Of a DNA stretch of 64,000 bases, positions 10,817 through 18,906 are shown piece after piece; position 1 is the first letter of the stretch; each line of letters starts with the position of its first letter. Both the position numbers and the translations under genes were made by a program. Source of the DNA: Amycolatopsis alkalitolerans (GTDB taxonomy: Bacteria; Actinomycetota; Actinomycetes; Mycobacteriales; Pseudonocardiaceae); assembly GCF_006152065.1 (NCBI RefSeq), contig NZ_VDFW01000010.1, positions 124,001 through 188,000 of the forward strand. Direction: 5' to 3'. The notes under the pieces were generated by a model that was not told the DNA's origin, ran no database searches, and saw only the letters and a list, made by a program, of their open reading frames with translations.

Positions 10817-11525
10817 CCCCGATCCCGGCGCTCAGCGGCCCGCCGTGGTCGGCCCGGCACGCCGCGAATCCGGGATAGACCGCGGCCGCGCCGGTGAAGT
10901 TCTGGCGGCGGGTGTAGTCGTTGGTCACCACGACGCACGAGAGGCCCGCGGCGACCGCGGCGCGCAGGCCGTTGGCGGAATCCTCCACCGCGACCGCGCG
11001 GGACGCGGGCAGCCCGAGGCGGCGCAGCACCTCGAGGTAGACCGCCGGATCCGGTTTGAGCGCGCGGATCTCGGTGCCGGTCACCACTTCCTCGAACAGG
11101 TCCGGGCCGAACAGGCGGTCCAGCAACGGTTCCACCCACTCGCGGGTGCCCGTCGTGGCGACGGCCAGCCGCACCCCGGCCGATGTCAGCTCCCGCAGCA
11201 GCTCCCGGAGCCCGGGCCGCGCGGCGATCCCGCCGTTCGTAACGAGATCTCGCATCCGCTCGGTCTTGTCACGGTGCAGCCGCGCCGCGAGATCGGCCGC
11301 CTCGCTCGCATCGTGCCCGCGGCTCTCCAGGTAGGCGGCCAGCCGGCGGCGGCCACCGGTGATGTCGAGCAGCCGGCCGTACTCCCCGACGTCCCAGCTG
11401 TAGGGCAGCTGGTTCGCCGCGAAGGCCGCGTTGAACGACGGCCGGTGCCCGTCGCGCTCGCTGTCGACGAGGGTGCCGTCGACGTCGAACACGACCGCCG
11501 CGAACGGCTCATGCGACATCGTCAC
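10791..11525 (-). CDS. cbbY: CbbY-type HAD phosphatase
   Basis: 244-residue haloacid dehalogenase-family phosphatase. The nucleophile motif VVFDVDGTLVDSERDGHRPSFN near residue 12 includes the RDGHR element typical of CbbY, which dephosphorylates xylulose 1,5-bisphosphate, a RuBisCO inhibitor. Motif II is AVATTG and the late motifs are KPDPAVY and AVEDSANGL. The start is GTG at 11525, with an ATG two codons in. It overlaps the aldolase gene upstream by 17 bases. Its presence argues that RuBisCO exists in this genome although it is not in the window. Confidence 0.85.
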   Translation of the reverse strand: MTMSHEPFAAVVFDVDGTLVDSERDGHRPSFNAAFAANQLPYSWDVGEYGRLLDITGGRRRLAAYLESRGHDASEAADLAARLHRDKTERMRDLVTNGGIAARPGLRELLRELTSAGVRLAVATTGTREWVEPLLDRLFGPDLFEEVVTGTEIRALKPDPAVYLEVLRRLGLPASRAVAVEDSANGLRAAVAAGLSCVVVTNDYTRRQNFTGAAAVYPGFAACRADHGGPLSAGIGVTGRERVR

Positions 11526-12513
11526 GCGCCAGTTCGCCGCCGTTCAGCGCGGCCGAGTTGCAGCGCACCCGGTCCGCCAGCGCGTCTTGCCCGGCCTCGA
11601 CCCGTTCCGGCTGCCCCTGCCAGGCCGCCAGCGCGGGGTCCACCAGAGCCCGGCCGAACGAGAACGTGAGCGGCCACGGCACGTCGAAGCCCTGCATCGC
11701 GGCCAGGTTTTCCGTCGCCTGGGTGACCGGCTGGCCGCCGGACAGGAAGGCGATCCCGGCGACCTCCTCCGGGACCACGCCGCGCAGCGTGGCGACCGTG
11801 GCCTTCGCGACCTGCTCGGGATCCGCGAGCTCACCGGAGGACTTGCCGGGTACCACCATGTTCGGCTTCAGCACGGCCCCCGCCAGAGCGACACCGGCCT
11901 CGCGCAGTTCGGCGAAGACGTCGACCAGCGTCGCCGTGGTCGCCGCGGCGCACGCCGCCATGGAGTGCTCACCGTCCATCAGGACCTCGGGTTCGACGAT
12001 CGGCACGACGCCGGCTTCCTGGCACAGTCCGGCGTAACGGGCCAGCGCGTGGGCGTTCGCCCGGCGTGCCCAGCTGCCCGGCCTGCCGTCGCCGATCACG
12101 ATCACCGCACGCCATTTGGCGAACCGCGCGCCGAGCCCGGCGTACTCGGTGAGCCGCTCGCGTAGCCCGTCGAGGCCCTCCGTGACCTTCTCCCCCGGCG
12201 CCCCCGCGAGCGGCTTCGCACCGGTGTCGACCTTGATGCCGGGCAGCAGCCCGGCGCCGGCGAGCGCCGCCGGGAACGTCTGTCCGTCCGATGTGGACTG
12301 ACGGAAGGTCTCGTCACAGAGGATCACGCCGCTGATCCCGTCCGCCAGGCCTGGAGTGGTGACGAGGAGCTCGCGGTAGGCCCGCCGGTTCTCCTCCGTC
12401 GGTGCGACGCCGGCCTTCTCCAGCCGGGCGGACATGGTCGCGATGCTTTCGTCCGCGGCGAGGATCCCCTTGCCCGGGGCCACCATTTCGGCGGCGGTGG
12501 CTTGCACGCTCAC
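11509..12513 (-). CDS. cbbA: Class I fructose-bisphosphate aldolase
   Basis: 334-residue Schiff-base aldolase. Class I hallmarks: N-terminal [20 protein letters not shown], the RAYRELL segment, the FAKWRAVI motif with a conserved Lys, [12 protein letters not shown], and the active-site Lys in [11 protein letters not shown] near residue 215; FLSGGQ and NLAAMQ complete the barrel. The class II Zn-binding His set is absent. A class I enzyme in a bacterial Calvin operon is a less common choice than the class II CbbA. GTG start overlapping glpX by GTGA; downstream overlap with cbbY. Confidence 0.92.
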   Translation of the reverse strand: MSVQATAAEMVAPGKGILAADESIATMSARLEKAGVAPTEENRRAYRELLVTTPGLADGISGVILCDETFRQSTSDGQTFPAALAGAGLLPGIKVDTGAKPLAGAPGEKVTEGLDGLRERLTEYAGLGARFAKWRAVIVIGDGRPGSWARRANAHALARYAGLCQEAGVVPIVEPEVLMDGEHSMAACAAATTATLVDVFAELREAGVALAGAVLKPNMVVPGKSSGELADPEQVAKATVATLRGVVPEEVAGIAFLSGGQPVTQATENLAAMQGFDVPWPLTFSFGRALVDPALAAWQGQPERVEAGQDALADRVRCNSAALNGGELARDDVA

Positions 12514-13541
12514 GCGCTGAACTCCTTTTCTTCCGTGTGGTGGCGGTAGTCGACCACGCTGTAGGCGCCGAGGCGATCGAGCTTGTGCTCGCTGACCACA
12601 TACCGCACGGTGCCGCTGCGCGCGCGCATCACCAGCGATTCGGTGGTCGCCGCGAGCCGTCCATACCGGACCCCACGGAGCAGCTGGCCGTCGGTGACCC
12701 CGGTGGCGACGAAGAAGGCCTCCTCACCGGCCACGAGGTCGTTCGTGGTCAGCACCCGGCTCAAGTCGTGTCCCGCAGCCAGCGCCCGCTCGCGTTCCTC
12801 ATCGTCGCGAGGGGACAGGCGGGCCTGGATGACGCCGCCGAGACATTTCAGCGCGCAAGCGGCGATGACGCCCTCCGGAGTTCCGCCGACACCCAGCAGA
12901 AGGTCGATACCGGTACCCTCGCGCGCGGCCATCACCGCACCGGCCACGTCGCCGTCGGAGACGAACCGGATCCGGGCCCCGGCCTCACGTACTTCTTCGG
13001 CCAGACGGCTGTGCCGGGGCCGGTCGAGTATGCAGACGGTCACGTCCTCGGGATCGCCGCCCTTGGCCTTGGCGACCGCGCGGACGTTGTGCGCCACCGG
13101 GGCTTCGATGTCGACGGCGTCCGCCGCGTCGGGCCCGGTCACGAGCTTGTCCATGTAGAACACCGCGGACGGGTCGTACATCGTGCCGGCCGGGCTGACC
13201 GCGAGCACGGAGATCGCGTTGCCCATTCCCTTCGAGGTCAACGTCGTCCCGTCGATCGGGTCGACCGCCACGTCGCACGGCGGCCCGTCCCGGCTGCCGA
13301 TCTCCTCGCCGTTGTGCAGCATGGGCGCCTCGTCCTTCTCGCCCTCGCCGATCACCACGACGCCCCGGATCGGCAGCGTGTCGGTCATCGCGCGCATCGC
13401 GTCCACCGCCGCCCGGTCCGCGCCGTTCTTGTCGCCACGGCCCACCCACCGGCCGGCGGACATCGCGGCCGCTTCGGTGACCCGGACCAGATCGAGCGCG
13501 AGGTTTCGATCCGGCGCTGGCCGGGCTGTCCTGGATTCCAC
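12510..13541 (-). CDS. glpX: Class II fructose-1,6-bisphosphatase (GlpX-type)
   Basis: 343-residue Mg/Mn-dependent phosphatase. Motifs: [17 protein letters not shown] near residue 35, [36 protein letters not shown] with metal ligands, the GVGGTPEGV loop and a C-terminal VRYVVSEHK. In bacterial Calvin operons the enzyme often also cleaves sedoheptulose 1,7-bisphosphate; that dual activity is an inference here. The GTG start has a strong GGAAGGAGG sequence 5 bases upstream. Lies 46 bases after the LysR gene on the same strand. Confidence 0.92.
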   Translation of the reverse strand: MESRTARPAPDRNLALDLVRVTEAAAMSAGRWVGRGDKNGADRAAVDAMRAMTDTLPIRGVVVIGEGEKDEAPMLHNGEEIGSRDGPPCDVAVDPIDGTTLTSKGMGNAISVLAVSPAGTMYDPSAVFYMDKLVTGPDAADAVDIEAPVAHNVRAVAKAKGGDPEDVTVCILDRPRHSRLAEEVREAGARIRFVSDGDVAGAVMAAREGTGIDLLLGVGGTPEGVIAACALKCLGGVIQARLSPRDDEERERALAAGHDLSRVLTTNDLVAGEEAFFVATGVTDGQLLRGVRYGRLAATTESLVMRARSGTVRYVVSEHKLDRLGAYSVVDYRHHTEEKEFSA

Positions 13542-13587
13542 GCGGCCTCCTTCCCGTGCTCAGCACGGTAGGAGTGCCACGAACCGG

Positions 13588-14496
13588 TCAGCTCCCCCTG
13601 CGGGTGGAACGGGCGGGGGAACCGCGTGGCCGCCGCCAGCCCCGTCCGGCGATCAGGTGCGTCACGAGCAGCTCGACGGTCGCCGGGGCCCGCCGGTGGG
13701 TCACCGCGTGCCACGGGCGGCGCAGCGGCGTGCCCGGCAACCGCACCGTCACCAGGTCGCCCGCGGCGAGCCGATGCGCCACCGCCTCACGTGACACCAG
13801 CGTGACGCCGAGCCCGGCGACGGCGCCGGCGACGACCGCGCCGTTGGATCCGAGCGTCAGCCGCGGTGGGTCGAGTTCCAGCCCGCCGAGCAGCGCCTCA
13901 CACGTCGAGCGCGTACCGGAGCCGGTCTCGCGCATCAACCACGTGGTGACGCCGGGCTCGAACGCCGCCGCGACGGAAGGCGCCGCGACCGGCACGAGAT
14001 CGTTCCGGCGTACGGCCCGGATCACGACGTCGGCGGTACGCTGCGGGGGCCGCCCGGCGATCACGAGATCGGTCTCGTGGCGGTCCAGCAAGGCCCACAC
14101 GTGCTCGCTCGTGCCCACGTCCAGCCGCAGCAGGACGTCCGGGTACTCGGCGCGGAAGCCGGCCAGCGCCGCCGGCAGCAGATGGTCGGCCGCGGTCGTC
14201 ACCGCGGCGAGCCGGATTCGCCCGCGGGCCGGGTCCGGGTCACCACGGGCCGCGGACAGCGCCTCGTCGTGGAGCCCGAGAATCGCGCGGGCGTAACCGG
14301 CGAAGGTCTCTCCGGACGGCGTGAGCCGCAGACCGCGCCCGTTCCGCTCGACCAGCGGCACGCCCACATCGTTGCTGAGCGCGCCGATCGCCGCGGACAC
14401 GGCGGACTCGGTCAGCACGAGGCGGGCCGCCGCCGCCCGCACCGATCCGGTGTCGGCCACCGCGACGAAGGCCCGCAGCCTCGCTGTGGTCGTCAT
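13588..14496 (-). CDS. cbbR: LysR-family regulator, CbbR-like
   Basis: 302-residue LysR regulator. Winged helix at residues 1-65 (LRAFVAVADTGSVRAAAARLVLTESAVS), then an effector domain with the inter-lobe features MRETGSGTR and GLGVTLVSREAVAHRL common to CbbR-type proteins. Unlike classic cbbR it is not divergent but lies directly upstream of glpX on the same strand, so it may be co-transcribed with the genes it controls. Identity as CbbR rests on family resemblance and location; the effector (RuBP, NADPH or another) cannot be read from sequence. Confidence 0.8.
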   Translation of the reverse strand: MTTTARLRAFVAVADTGSVRAAAARLVLTESAVSAAIGALSNDVGVPLVERNGRGLRLTPSGETFAGYARAILGLHDEALSAARGDPDPARGRIRLAAVTTAADHLLPAALAGFRAEYPDVLLRLDVGTSEHVWALLDRHETDLVIAGRPPQRTADVVIRAVRRNDLVPVAAPSVAAAFEPGVTTWLMRETGSGTRSTCEALLGGLELDPPRLTLGSNGAVVAGAVAGLGVTLVSREAVAHRLAAGDLVTVRLPGTPLRRPWHAVTHRRAPATVELLVTHLIAGRGWRRPRGSPARSTRRGS

Positions 14497-14517
14497 CCAC
14501 TCGTCTTACCCGTCACC

Positions 14518-14530
14518 GGCCCGCCGGGCC
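14518..14530 (-). terminator. Short hairpin between the A-type carrier gene and cbbR
   Basis: GGCCC-GCC-GGGCC perfect inverted repeat in the 131-base gap (14497-14627), downstream of the minus-strand hesB-like gene and upstream of cbbR. No U-run follows, as is common for actinobacterial terminators. The rest of the gap should hold the cbbR promoter; no clear -35/-10 pair was recognised. Confidence 0.35.
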
Positions 14531-14627
14531 AGTAGTTACTGCTCAAAAGGTGACTTGCGTGGCGGTGCGGGCAGCGGCGCCGGTTGACGGCCCACCGCAC
14601 GCGGCTCCGCCGCTTATCCAAGCCAAC

Positions 14628-14972
14628 TCAGTGGAACGAGTCGCCGCAGGCGCAGGAACCCGACGCGTTCGGGTTGTCGATCGTGAACCCCTGCTGCTCG
14701 ATCGTGTCGACGAAATCGATGACCGCGCCCGCCAGGTACGGGGCGCTCATCCGGTCCACCGCGATGCGCAGCCCGTCGAATTCGCGCACGAGGTCGTCCT
14801 CGAGGCTCCGATCGTCGAAGAAGAGCTGGTATCGCAGACCGGCGCAGCCGCCCGGCTGTACCGCGATGCGGAGCCGCAGGTCGCCGCCCTCTTCCTGGGC
14901 GAGCAGGGCCTTGGCCTTCCCGGCCGCGGCCTCGGTCACCGTGAGGTCGTGGGTCTGCTGTTCGAGTGTCAT
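14628..14972 (-). CDS. A-type iron-sulfur carrier protein (HesB/IscA/ErpA family)
   Basis: 114-residue Fe-S carrier. The three conserved ligands are visible: Cys in PGGCAGLRYQ near residue 44 and the C-terminal SGSCACGDSF pair. Such proteins deliver clusters to apo-enzymes. Start ATG at 14972 overlaps the thioredoxin-like gene upstream by ATGA. Its location between the Calvin and sulfur blocks, both rich in Fe-S enzymes (Nuo, sHdr, LipS, Soe), suggests a dedicated supply role; this is an inference from context. Confidence 0.88.
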   Translation of the reverse strand: MTLEQQTHDLTVTEAAAGKAKALLAQEEGGDLRLRIAVQPGGCAGLRYQLFFDDRSLEDDLVREFDGLRIAVDRMSAPYLAGAVIDFVDTIEQQGFTIDNPNASGSCACGDSFH

Positions 14973-15340
14973 GCCACTCCTTTCCCGGCCAGCGCCGGGT
15001 CCGAGGCGAGACGGCGTCGCACCGTCTCCATGTCCACGGTGCGCACCTTCGCGATCAGCTCCTCCAGCAGCGGCCCGGCCGTCGCGCCTTCGCGCGCGTA
15101 CAGCACGATCCCGTCGCGGACGATCATCAAGGCCGGCACGGCCGCGATTCCGAACGCACGGCCGAGTCCGGGTTCCGCCGTCACGTCGACGGTACCGAAC
15201 CTCAGCTCGGGATACCGTTCCGAAGCACGGGCGAACTCGGCGGTGACCGGCTCGCAGGAATCGCCGAACTCGATGAAGAGGATGTCCGCACTCGTCCCGA
15301 AAGCCGCGAAGCCCTCGGTCGTCACCGTCACCGGCGCCAT
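14969..15340 (-). CDS. Thioredoxin-like protein with a single active-site Cys
   Basis: 123-residue thioredoxin-fold protein. The fold is shown by ILFIEF, the FGTVDVTAEPGL strand-helix and the cis-Pro loop AAVPALMIVRDG. The usual WCGPC site is replaced by GDSCEPV: the first Cys is kept, the second and the Trp are lost, so ordinary disulfide exchange is unlikely; a persulfide or glutathione/mycothiol-type monothiol role is possible. Start chosen at the ATG at 15340, which has GAGGAGG upstream; an in-frame upstream start would add 22 unlikely residues. Coupled by ATGA to the Fe-S carrier gene. Confidence 0.75.
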   Translation of the reverse strand: MAPVTVTTEGFAAFGTSADILFIEFGDSCEPVTAEFARASERYPELRFGTVDVTAEPGLGRAFGIAAVPALMIVRDGIVLYAREGATAGPLLEELIAKVRTVDMETVRRRLASDPALAGKGVA

Positions 15341-15415
15341 GCATACCTCCTCGTATACCGTGCCGGGTATGGTACCGCCGATAGGGCCGGTTGCACACCC
15401 CCCCACCGTGGAACC

Positions 15416-15456
15416 GTTCCCGGGGCCGCCGGGGGAAGGCCGGCGGCCCCGGGAAC
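15416..15456 (-). terminator. Strong rho-independent-type hairpin after the beta-propeller gene
   Basis: Perfect 17-bp arms, GTTCCCGGGGCCGCCGG and its complement, with a 7-base loop, 8 bases past the minus-strand stop at 15464. No U-tract, as usual for high-GC actinobacteria. It separates the beta-propeller transcript from the thioredoxin-like gene that follows. Confidence 0.8.
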
Positions 15457-15463
15457 GCGACCG

Positions 15464-16906
15464 TCAGCCCCCTCCCGGATGAACCTTCGACATCGGTGTC
15501 GCCGTCACCCAGCCCCACGAGTTGCCGAGGTACATCGTGCCGCCGACGATGACCGGATTCACGATGCCGTAACGGCCGCCGGCGTCGAACCGCGACAGCA
15601 CCCGCCCGCTGGCGGGATCAACCGCGAACACGTACGCACCGGCCGCCTGGTACAGCACACCGTGATAGAAGACCGGCCCACCGCGGTTCTGGATGTGATA
15701 CTCCTTCCCCTTCCAGGTGTAGGTACCCAGATCCGTACGCCACAGCACGCGACCGCTCGTCTCGTCGAGCGCCGTCAGGAACCCGGTGGCGGGGTTGCCC
15801 ACGTAGACCACGCCGTCGCGCACCATGCTGATCGCCGCCTTGTAGGCGAGCGGGCTCGGCCCGCGGCCCAGCTTGGTCTCCCAGGTCACCTTCCCGCTGC
15901 TCGCATCGACCCCGAACAGCGCGAGGTCGGAGGTCTTCGTGGCCTGGTCGAAGTCCACCACGGAATCCTGGAAGACGAGCCCGCGCTGCGAATCGACGGT
16001 AGGCGTGTTGTCGCCCATGCCGGTGTTGTACACGCCCGGCACGGTGGCCTTCCACGCCACCTTCCCGGTCTCGGCATCGAACGCGTAGAGGTAGTTCGGC
16101 GCGCTGAAGCCCGCCACCACGAGGTCGCGGCCGGTCCGTGGATCGTGCCAGTAGTTGGCCGACGACATGCTGTCGAAGCCGCCCACCTGGGTCACCCACG
16201 CCGGCTTGCCGGTTTTCGCGTCCAGCGCGTACATGTGGCCGTCGCCGTTTCCGAAGTAGATACGGCCTTTGAGATACACCACGGACGGCATGTCCTCGCC
16301 GACCGTGGAGAAATGCCAGACCTCCTTGCCGGTCCGCTCATCCAGCGCCGACACCGCGCCGTAGCCCATGCCGCGGTTCACCTGCCCGCCGGCCGCGTAC
16401 CGCTGAACGTTGCTGAACGAGAACCCCGTGTCGCCGACGCCGACGAAGACCAGGCCGTCGGCGACGACCGGATTCCCCATCGCCTCGCTCATCAGCTCGG
16501 TCTCCCAGAGCTTCTTGCCGGTCTTCGCGTCCAGCGCGTACGCCCGGTTCCAGTCCGACTCCGCGAAGATCTTCCCGTCGACCGCGGTCACCCCGACGGC
16601 ATTGCCGATCATCTGGGTCGTCTTCACCGAAGCGGCGAGGTAACCGAGCACGTTCTCATCCTGGGGCCCACCGTCGAGTGGCAAGCCCATCGCCTCACGG
16701 AACTGCCATGACACACCGTCGCGGACCCAGGGCTGGGCGTCGCCGGGCACGTCGAACACGGCGTTGTGCTCGGGGTTGCCGCCGTAGACCGTCCAGGTAG
16801 CCGGGAACTGGCTCCCCGGCGGGCTACCCGCGTCCTGGCGGCCACACGCCGCCGTCACCATCATCAGCGCCACCGAAACGGCCGCGAGCGTCTTACTTGC
16901 ACGCAC
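15464..16906 (-). CDS. tth: PQQ-type beta-propeller lipoprotein, probable tetrathionate hydrolase
   Basis: 480-residue exported protein. GTG start with AAAGGAGG upstream; a signal peptide ends in the lipobox TAAC with the lipidated Cys at residue 21, so it sits on the outer face of the membrane. The rest is an eight-blade-like propeller with repeated YALDAKTGK/LWET units. Several stretches (DGVSWQF, FAESDWNRAYAL, VPGVYNTGMGDNTP, IVNPVIVGGTMYLGNSWGWV) look to me like tetrathionate hydrolases of Acidithiobacillus and Acidianus, which share this fold and hydrolyse tetrathionate outside the cytoplasm. The PQQ-ligand pattern of alcohol dehydrogenases is not evident. Function is a recognition-based inference supported by the adjacent sulfur genes. 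Confidence 0.62.
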   Translation of the reverse strand: MRASKTLAAVSVALMMVTAACGRQDAGSPPGSQFPATWTVYGGNPEHNAVFDVPGDAQPWVRDGVSWQFREAMGLPLDGGPQDENVLGYLAASVKTTQMIGNAVGVTAVDGKIFAESDWNRAYALDAKTGKKLWETELMSEAMGNPVVADGLVFVGVGDTGFSFSNVQRYAAGGQVNRGMGYGAVSALDERTGKEVWHFSTVGEDMPSVVYLKGRIYFGNGDGHMYALDAKTGKPAWVTQVGGFDSMSSANYWHDPRTGRDLVVAGFSAPNYLYAFDAETGKVAWKATVPGVYNTGMGDNTPTVDSQRGLVFQDSVVDFDQATKTSDLALFGVDASSGKVTWETKLGRGPSPLAYKAAISMVRDGVVYVGNPATGFLTALDETSGRVLWRTDLGTYTWKGKEYHIQNRGGPVFYHGVLYQAAGAYVFAVDPASGRVLSRFDAGGRYGIVNPVIVGGTMYLGNSWGWVTATPMSKVHPGGG

Positions 16907-16999
16907 GGCACCGCCTCCTTTCGTCGGGACGTACGAAGGCTGGAGCCGTGCGTGCCTATTTACCATGGTGCGAGACCCGCGAACTGGTTGGACTTCACG

Positions 17000-17027
17000 T
17001 AGACGGCGGCGTCTATTGAACCTAGAC
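17000..17027. promoter_or_regulatory. TAGAC half-sites in the propeller / LuxR divergent promoter
   Basis: The 188-base divergent gap holds TAGAC-N6-GTCTA (17000-17015) followed by a third copy, TAGACGGC, at 17023; TAGACGGC also begins at 17000, so the two direct copies are 23 bases apart. Two-fold and direct repeats of this kind are typical of regulator binding sites, here most simply the membrane LuxR protein encoded just downstream at 17095. Confidence 0.4.
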
Positions 17028-17094
17028 GGCCCACGCTTCACACTAGGCAGGCGTTTCGCGACGACGGAGTTGCGGCGCAGACCGCGAGGCGATC

Positions 17095-18036
17095 ATGACC
17101 GTCCACAGTGATCCGGCGACCGACACCTCGGGTATGGAGCGGATGCTCTGCTGGCTGCGGTACGCGGTGGCCGCATTGGCCGTCGCGACGGCGGCGATCC
17201 TCGGCGCGGGCCGTCTGTCGGGTACCGTCGAGCTGGCGCTCGCCGCGGTGGCCCTCAACGGATACGTCCACTTCGCGCTGCGAAGGCCGCGCTCCGCGGC
17301 CGAGCTGCGCAGTCTCGGCCGCCGGGTACTCGTCGCGGACACCGTGCTGACCGTGGCGGACTACGCCGCGTTCGTCGGCGACGCGCAGGCGATTCCGGCC
17401 GCTTTCGTGCCGCTGCTGGTGGTGGAGCTGGCCGCACGGTTCCGCAGACCCGGTATGGTCGCCGGCCTGATCCTGTTCGTGCTCGCGATCGGGGTCCGCC
17501 TGGTGCACCAGGTCTGGCTCATCCCGGACGGCGCGGTGCGCCTGCCACTGCTGCTGGTCTGGATCATGCTCGCCGCGTTCCTGCTCGCCCTGTGCCGGGA
17601 ACTGACCGTGCGGGAGCGGTTGCTGCGCGCCGCCGAGACGGAACGCGAACGGATCGCCGCGACCTTCCGCGGGGTCGTCGGCGAGGTGCTCAGCCGGTGC
17701 GGGGTGCCTCCGGAAGCGGCGTCGAGCACCGACGTCCTGGACGCGGTGCGGCGCATCTGCGAGGAACGCTCCAACGAGTACGAGTCGCTGGCCGCGGGCA
17801 TCGCCGACCAGCTCGTGCCCGCCGCCCGCGAGTTCGGCCTGACCCGGCGGGAACGGGAGATCATCGGCCTGCTCGCGATGGGCTACTCCTACGAGCGGAT
17901 CGCCCGCGCCCTGTTCGTGAGCGGTAGCACCGTGCGCAACCACGTCCACCACGTACGGCGCAAGCTGGGGCTGTCCTCACGAGAGGAGGTGGTCGCTTTC
18001 GCGCGCCGGCAAGGACTCGCCCCCTCCCACGGCTGA
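17095..18036 (+). CDS. Membrane-anchored LuxR-type transcriptional regulator
   Basis: 313-residue protein with about four or five hydrophobic segments in the first 175 residues (for example YAVAALAVATAAILGAG and LPLLLVWIMLAAFLLAL), a linker helix rich in Glu/Arg, and a C-terminal LuxR helix-turn-helix (LTRREREIIGLLAMGYSYERIA, ending TVRNHVHHVRRKLGL). There is no receiver domain, so it may sense a membrane or external cue directly. Divergent from the probable tetrathionate hydrolase gene, which is its likeliest target. The ATG start has GAGG upstream. Confidence 0.8.
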   Translation: MTVHSDPATDTSGMERMLCWLRYAVAALAVATAAILGAGRLSGTVELALAAVALNGYVHFALRRPRSAAELRSLGRRVLVADTVLTVADYAAFVGDAQAIPAAFVPLLVVELAARFRRPGMVAGLILFVLAIGVRLVHQVWLIPDGAVRLPLLLVWIMLAAFLLALCRELTVRERLLRAAETERERIAATFRGVVGEVLSRCGVPPEAASSTDVLDAVRRICEERSNEYESLAAGIADQLVPAAREFGLTRREREIIGLLAMGYSYERIARALFVSGSTVRNHVHHVRRKLGLSSREEVVAFARRQGLAPSHG

Positions 18037-18906
18037 AACCGCCGCCGCGTGGCCGCGGCGGCCCGGTGCCCGCGGGACCGTGCCAGGGCCCGCGTCCCAG
18101 AGTTCACACACACCGAGCCGCCGGACCGTTTCCACCGTGTCGGCCCAGCGAACGGGGAGCATGAGCGCCTTCGCGAGCAGTTCCCGCAGATCCGCCGGAT
18201 CGTCGTGCTGCTCCGCGTCCACGCACGAGACGACCCTGGTCCGGCACGGCGAGAACGTGGCCGCCCGCAACGCCGCCCGCCACCCGGGCAGAGCACCGAT
18301 CATGAGCGGGGAATGGAAAGCCCCGCCGATGGGCAGCTCGACCGCGCGCGCGGCGGTGTCCGCCACCCGCGCGACCGCCAGCGCCACCGAGGCACGGTCG
18401 CCGGACAGCACGACCTGCCGCTGCCCGTTCACGGCGGCGATCTCAAGCACACCGGGCCGCTCTGCGACCACCTGCCGGCGCAGCCACTCCACCGCCACCG
18501 GTTCGAGCCCGACCACGGCGGCCATCGCACCCGGACGCTTCCGCTGCACGGCCTGGCAAAGCCGCCCGCGCGCCAAGGCGAGCCGGAGCCCGTCCTCCGC
18601 GCCGACAACACCGGCGTAGGCGAGCGCCGCCAGCTCGCCGAGACTGTGGCCGGCAACGAGGGGAACCTCGGCGGCCGGGCCGAAGCGAGCCTCCGCCGCG
18701 GCCAGCCCGGCGACGTAGATCGCCGGTTGCACGACGCGCGTGTCGGTCAGGTCGAGCGCCTCCAGCGTGGGCGCCCGCAGCGCATCGAGCAACGCCGGGA
18801 CGAGGGGATGCGCCCCGTGCCGCCGCAGGCTCTCCAGCACGACCTCCGGCCGGACCCCCTGCCCCGCGAACGCGACACCGGGCAAACTCGTGGCGCGCAC
18901 GGTCAA
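17977..18906 (-). CDS. Malonyl-CoA:ACP transacylase-like protein (FabD family)
   Basis: 309-residue acyltransferase. FabD signatures are intact: FAGQGVRP near residue 13, nucleophile Ser88 in VAGHSLGELAAL, the malonate-binding Arg in ARGRLCQAV, NGQRQVVLSGD and the catalytic His in GGAFHSPLM. TTG start at 18906 overlapping the FabL-like stop; a GTG two codons later is an alternative. Overlaps the convergent LuxR gene by 60 bases. No ACP or ketosynthase lies beside it. Paired with an enoyl-ACP reductase-like gene next to lipoate-assembly genes, it may serve octanoyl-ACP supply; this is inference. Confidence 0.78.
   Translation of the reverse strand: MTVRATSLPGVAFAGQGVRPEVVLESLRRHGAHPLVPALLDALRAPTLEALDLTDTRVVQPAIYVAGLAAAEARFGPAAEVPLVAGHSLGELAALAYAGVVGAEDGLRLALARGRLCQAVQRKRPGAMAAVVGLEPVAVEWLRRQVVAERPGVLEIAAVNGQRQVVLSGDRASVALAVARVADTAARAVELPIGGAFHSPLMIGALPGWRAALRAATFSPCRTRVVSCVDAEQHDDPADLRELLAKALMLPVRWADTVETVRRLGVCELWDAGPGTVPRAPGRRGHAAAVSAVGGGESLPARESDHLLS
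18041..18062 (+). terminator. Hairpin after the LuxR gene
   Basis: GCCGCCGCG-TGGC-CGCGGCGGC perfect 9-bp stem starting 4 bases after the plus-strand stop. It lies inside the 3' end of the convergent FabD-like gene, so it can only be judged as a likely terminator from position and stability. Confidence 0.5.

Noticed and set aside
15464-16906. Propeller protein as a PQQ-dependent alcohol dehydrogenase or BamB
   Set aside because: It lacks a haem-binding domain and evident PQQ ligands, and its length, stretches and context fit tetrathionate hydrolase better; BamB is an outer-membrane factor of diderms.
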